A DNA stretch of 64,000 nt from Diphasiastrum complanatum (Eukaryota; Streptophyta; Lycopodiopsida; Lycopodiales; Lycopodiaceae): NCBI GenBank assembly GCA_029204225.1, contig CM055101.1, forward strand, positions 47,074,406-47,138,405, given 5' to 3'. Below are positions 61,703 to 64,000 of this stretch, piece after piece (positions within the stretch are counted from its first letter, which is position 1; each line of letters begins with the position of its first letter). The translations under genes and the position numbers were made by a program. The notes beneath the pieces were generated by a model. That model did no database searches. It was not told the DNA's origin and was given only the letters and a program-made list of their open reading frames with translations.

Positions 61703-62624
61703 AGGCCTAGTTCTAATTTCTCGTTTGAATATTTCCTAGCATTTAGTGCACAATAAACCTTCAAGCAATATACAAATGGAGTGATCATAGCGTGACATTT
61801 TTATTTGAGTGCTTAACACATAATACAACTTGTACTTTATAGCGCATTTACATTAAGTTAATTTTTTTTCTTTTCTAACAACTCACATTGCTCTTTTTTA
61901 AGGTTGTTGCATCGAATACTTCCGAAAGAAAATGTGATACCTAAAACACGAAAATAAGCACGAAAGATGATGATCGTGCTTGGAATGGATTACGACACAA
62001 TATATGCATGTCCAGAAGACCATGCTCTATATAGAGGTGAGCATTCAGAAAAGCTTCAATGTCCAAAGTGTAACGCTTCACGTTTTCGAGATGACGTACA
62101 AGGGGATAAAGTGCCACGAAAAGTGTTACGGCATTTTCCAATTATCCCACGATTGCAACGTTTATTTCGATGTAAATCTTTGGCACAACTAATGGATTGG
62201 CATGTCAAAAATTGATCTACGTATGATGTGATGCAAGTACCAAGTGATTCACCTGCATGGAAACATGTTGAAGACCAATGGCGCGAGTTTAAAAACAAAC
62301 CTCGTAATTTGAGATTTGGCCTTGCTATGGATGGCGTAAATCCTTTTAGCGTTCAAGCGTCAACTTGCTCCTCATGGCCAGTTGTGCTCGTTAATTATAA
62401 CATACTTCCATGGTTGAGTATTAAAACGGGACACTTGTTATTGGCTTTATTGACTCTAGGAAAGTACAAGGCCAAGAACATGGATGTGTATCTTGCACCT
62501 TTGGTCGATGAATTGTGCATTCTTTGGAATGGTATTCACGCTTACGACATCTCAAGACCTTTACAACATAGGAACTTCATTGTTCGTGGAATTCTAAACT
62601 ACCCCAATTTAAGTGAATGTTCAG

Positions 62625-62716
62625 GTATCTATATAATGAATCTAATCCATTTTAGGGTTTAATGTTTGAGTATATTTAACTAAGCTTATGTTTAATTTGG
62701 TTTATGAACTGTGCAG
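62625..62716 (+). other. intron in the CACTA transposase
   Basis: 92 bases, GTATCT donor and GTGCAG acceptor, phase 1. Removing it joins LSECSG to LTTSGYNACYICG, the order expected in TNP2 proteins. Confidence 0.75.
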
Positions 62717-63450
62717 GTTTAACCACGTCAGGTTACAATGCATGTTATATTTGTGGACCACTTTTGGAGGGTCGACATAGCACAAATATGTAAAAAAAAG
62801 TGGTGTACAAAAATCATTGCAAATACTTGTTGCCTGATCACCCTTTTCGAAGGTTGAATAGGCGATTTTTTGGAGGGCGAGGAGATAATCCTCTAACTAC
62901 ACCACCACCCCCATGCATGGGAGTAACAGAATGGCATGGTGAATGGCTTAAACATCATGACATTAATTCTTAATGGAATGAATCCATTGATGGTATGAAA
63001 TGGTTGTCTATTTTTCATGAATTACCCTATTGGAGGAATTTATTGATAAACCATCCTAAGCACATATTAAAAAAAGTCGGTGAATCCTTATGGAACCACA
63101 TCATTGGCATAAAAGACACCTCCGCAACTCGTAGAGATCTACAAACGGCTGATGTGAAAAGACCCTATTGGATTCAATACGCCAAAGGTGGAGATGAGAT
63201 TCTACCTAGCGTGCCGTGGATTCTTACAAAAGAGCAACTCTCATATGTTAAACATGTCATAAGACAAATGAGAACTCCAACAGGCTATGCACATTCTTTA
63301 TGCAAATCATTTACCAAAGATGATAAATTAAGTGGATTAAAAGCGCATGATTGGCATAAGATATTGCAAATTCATACTTCCACTTTCTATTCGAGGTCTC
63401 TTCAACAATGACATACAAAATATGCTTTACAATTTGTCATCGATGATTAG

Positions 63451-63538
63451 GTTTGTATATTTTTTTAAGCACTTGTATATATGTGTTATTTCAATATTTT
63501 TATGTGTTAAACAACCTAATGTATTATCAATCTTGCAG
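63451..63538 (+). other. second intron in the CACTA transposase
   Basis: 88 bases, GTTTGT donor and CTTGCAG acceptor. It joins NLSSMIR to WISSKEI at the TNP2/DUF4218 transition. Confidence 0.7.
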
Positions 63539-64000
63539 GTGGATTTCCTCAAAAGAAATAAAAAATAGTGAATTGGATTCCATGAAAATCCAAATGATCG
63601 ACATGGTATGTTTGTTGGAAAGAGATTTTTCAACTTCCTTTCTAGATATACAAGTTCATCTTCTAGTGCATTTGGTCAAAGAAGTATCAATTGCAGGACC
63701 TGTGCACACGAGATGGATGTTCTACCTTGAGCGCTTTATGAAAGTTTTTAAAGGCTTTGTGAGACAAAAGGCAAGGCCAGAAGATAGCATTGCACAAAGT
63801 TGGCTTGTACATTAATCTTTGTTTTATATCACCGAAATAATCTTACAATTGCATCCTACAAGTCCAAAAATGTGGTGTGAAGAAGAAGATGAACATGTTA
63901 AGGGTGAAGTACCACAAGGAAATGGTGTGCAAAAGAGACTTTCACCTCAATTAAAAGAGAAAATTGACACGTCCATATTATATAATTGTGGACAAATGGA

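Larger units (their letters stand above)
61901..64000 (+). pseudogene. CACTA (En/Spm) transposase, TNP2 and DUF4218 regions, running off the window
   Basis: Part of the TNP2 transposase of a CACTA DNA transposon, which cuts and pastes its own element in the nucleus. The first block (61904-62213) has LPKENVIP, LGMDYDTIYACPEDHALYRG, CPKCNASRF and RHFPIIPRLQRLF. The second (62228-62624) has DSPAWKHV, LRFGLAMDGVNPF, WPVVLVNYN and MDVYLAPLVDELCILWNGI. An intron (62625-62716) joins in frame to YNACYICGP. The block to 63411 has FHELPYWRNL and LKAHDWHKIL. After a second intron (63451-63538) comes a DUF4218-like part, LLERDFSTSFLDIQVHLLVH and GPVHTRWMFYLERFMKVFKG. In-frame stops at 61955, 62213, 62791, 62971 and 63813 and a frameshift near 63375 show that it is dead. 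No CACTA terminal repeats are in the window. Confidence 0.85.

Noticed and set aside
60967-61710. AGGCCTAG at 60967-60974 and 61703-61710 as an 8-bp target duplication
   Set aside because: The interval has no terminal inverted repeats and its right end is an LTR edge of another family; 8-bp duplications do not fit LTR elements. Probably chance.

Overview
The window reads as plant nuclear DNA from a large, repeat-rich genome. It is AT-rich and crowded with Ty1/copia and Ty3/gypsy LTR retrotransposon fossils in both orientations. It also holds one end of a CACTA (En/Spm-type) DNA transposon and one clear host gene with normal GT-AG introns. The host gene is an 11S-globulin-like (legumin-type) bicupin with four introns and without the usual Asn-Gly processing site. 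That fits a non-angiosperm vascular plant (gymnosperm or fern-like) better than a typical angiosperm, but this is inference only. I recognise no rRNA, tRNA, CRISPR array or prokaryotic feature.

Layout. 1-4245: remnants of gypsy pol (reverse transcriptase on -, integrase on +) around a long AT-rich stretch. 4268-8200: a broken copia element with an intact-looking 650-bp LTR; it carries a non-retroviral reading frame between its integrase end and RNase H. 8290-11540: an unclassified, decayed + strand coding stretch (N-terminal domain, Ser/Thr/Pro-rich part, coiled-coil part) behind a TATA box. 11677-21990: a gypsy-type LTR followed by three copia fossils on -. 22028-26075: a gypsy 5' end (LTR, tRNA-Asp-type primer site, gag), a copia fragment and a second gypsy gag fragment on -. 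26640-29740: the host gene island, with RY and G-box promoter motifs, five exons and a poly(A) signal. 29750-31716: intergenic, with a perfect 216-bp CT microsatellite.

31717-37613: a complete-length but old copia element with 5-bp target duplications. 37614-45058: a second carrier of the non-retroviral segment, split by a young copia element (37821-44041) whose two 737-bp LTRs are about 98-99% identical by eye. 45059-45709: a solo LTR of the same family as the LTR at 4268. 46200-57380: a dense stack of copia fossils, gypsy-type LTR pieces and microsatellites. It includes a short gypsy reverse-transcriptase patch between two copia pieces and a fold-back duplication. 57540-58300: a roughly 350-bp tandem repeat rich in GTACCAA. 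58300-60800: no recognisable gene. About 60810-61702: a gypsy-type LTR on -. 61901-64000: a decayed CACTA transposase (TNP2 plus DUF4218) running off the right edge.

The host gene is the only apparently functional gene. The insertions give a relative history: the 37821 element is youngest, its host element is older, and most other copies are old and broken. The most unusual items are the repeated capture of a non-retroviral segment by a copia family, the atypical 11S-like globulin, and the unclassified stretch at 8.5-11.5 kb.
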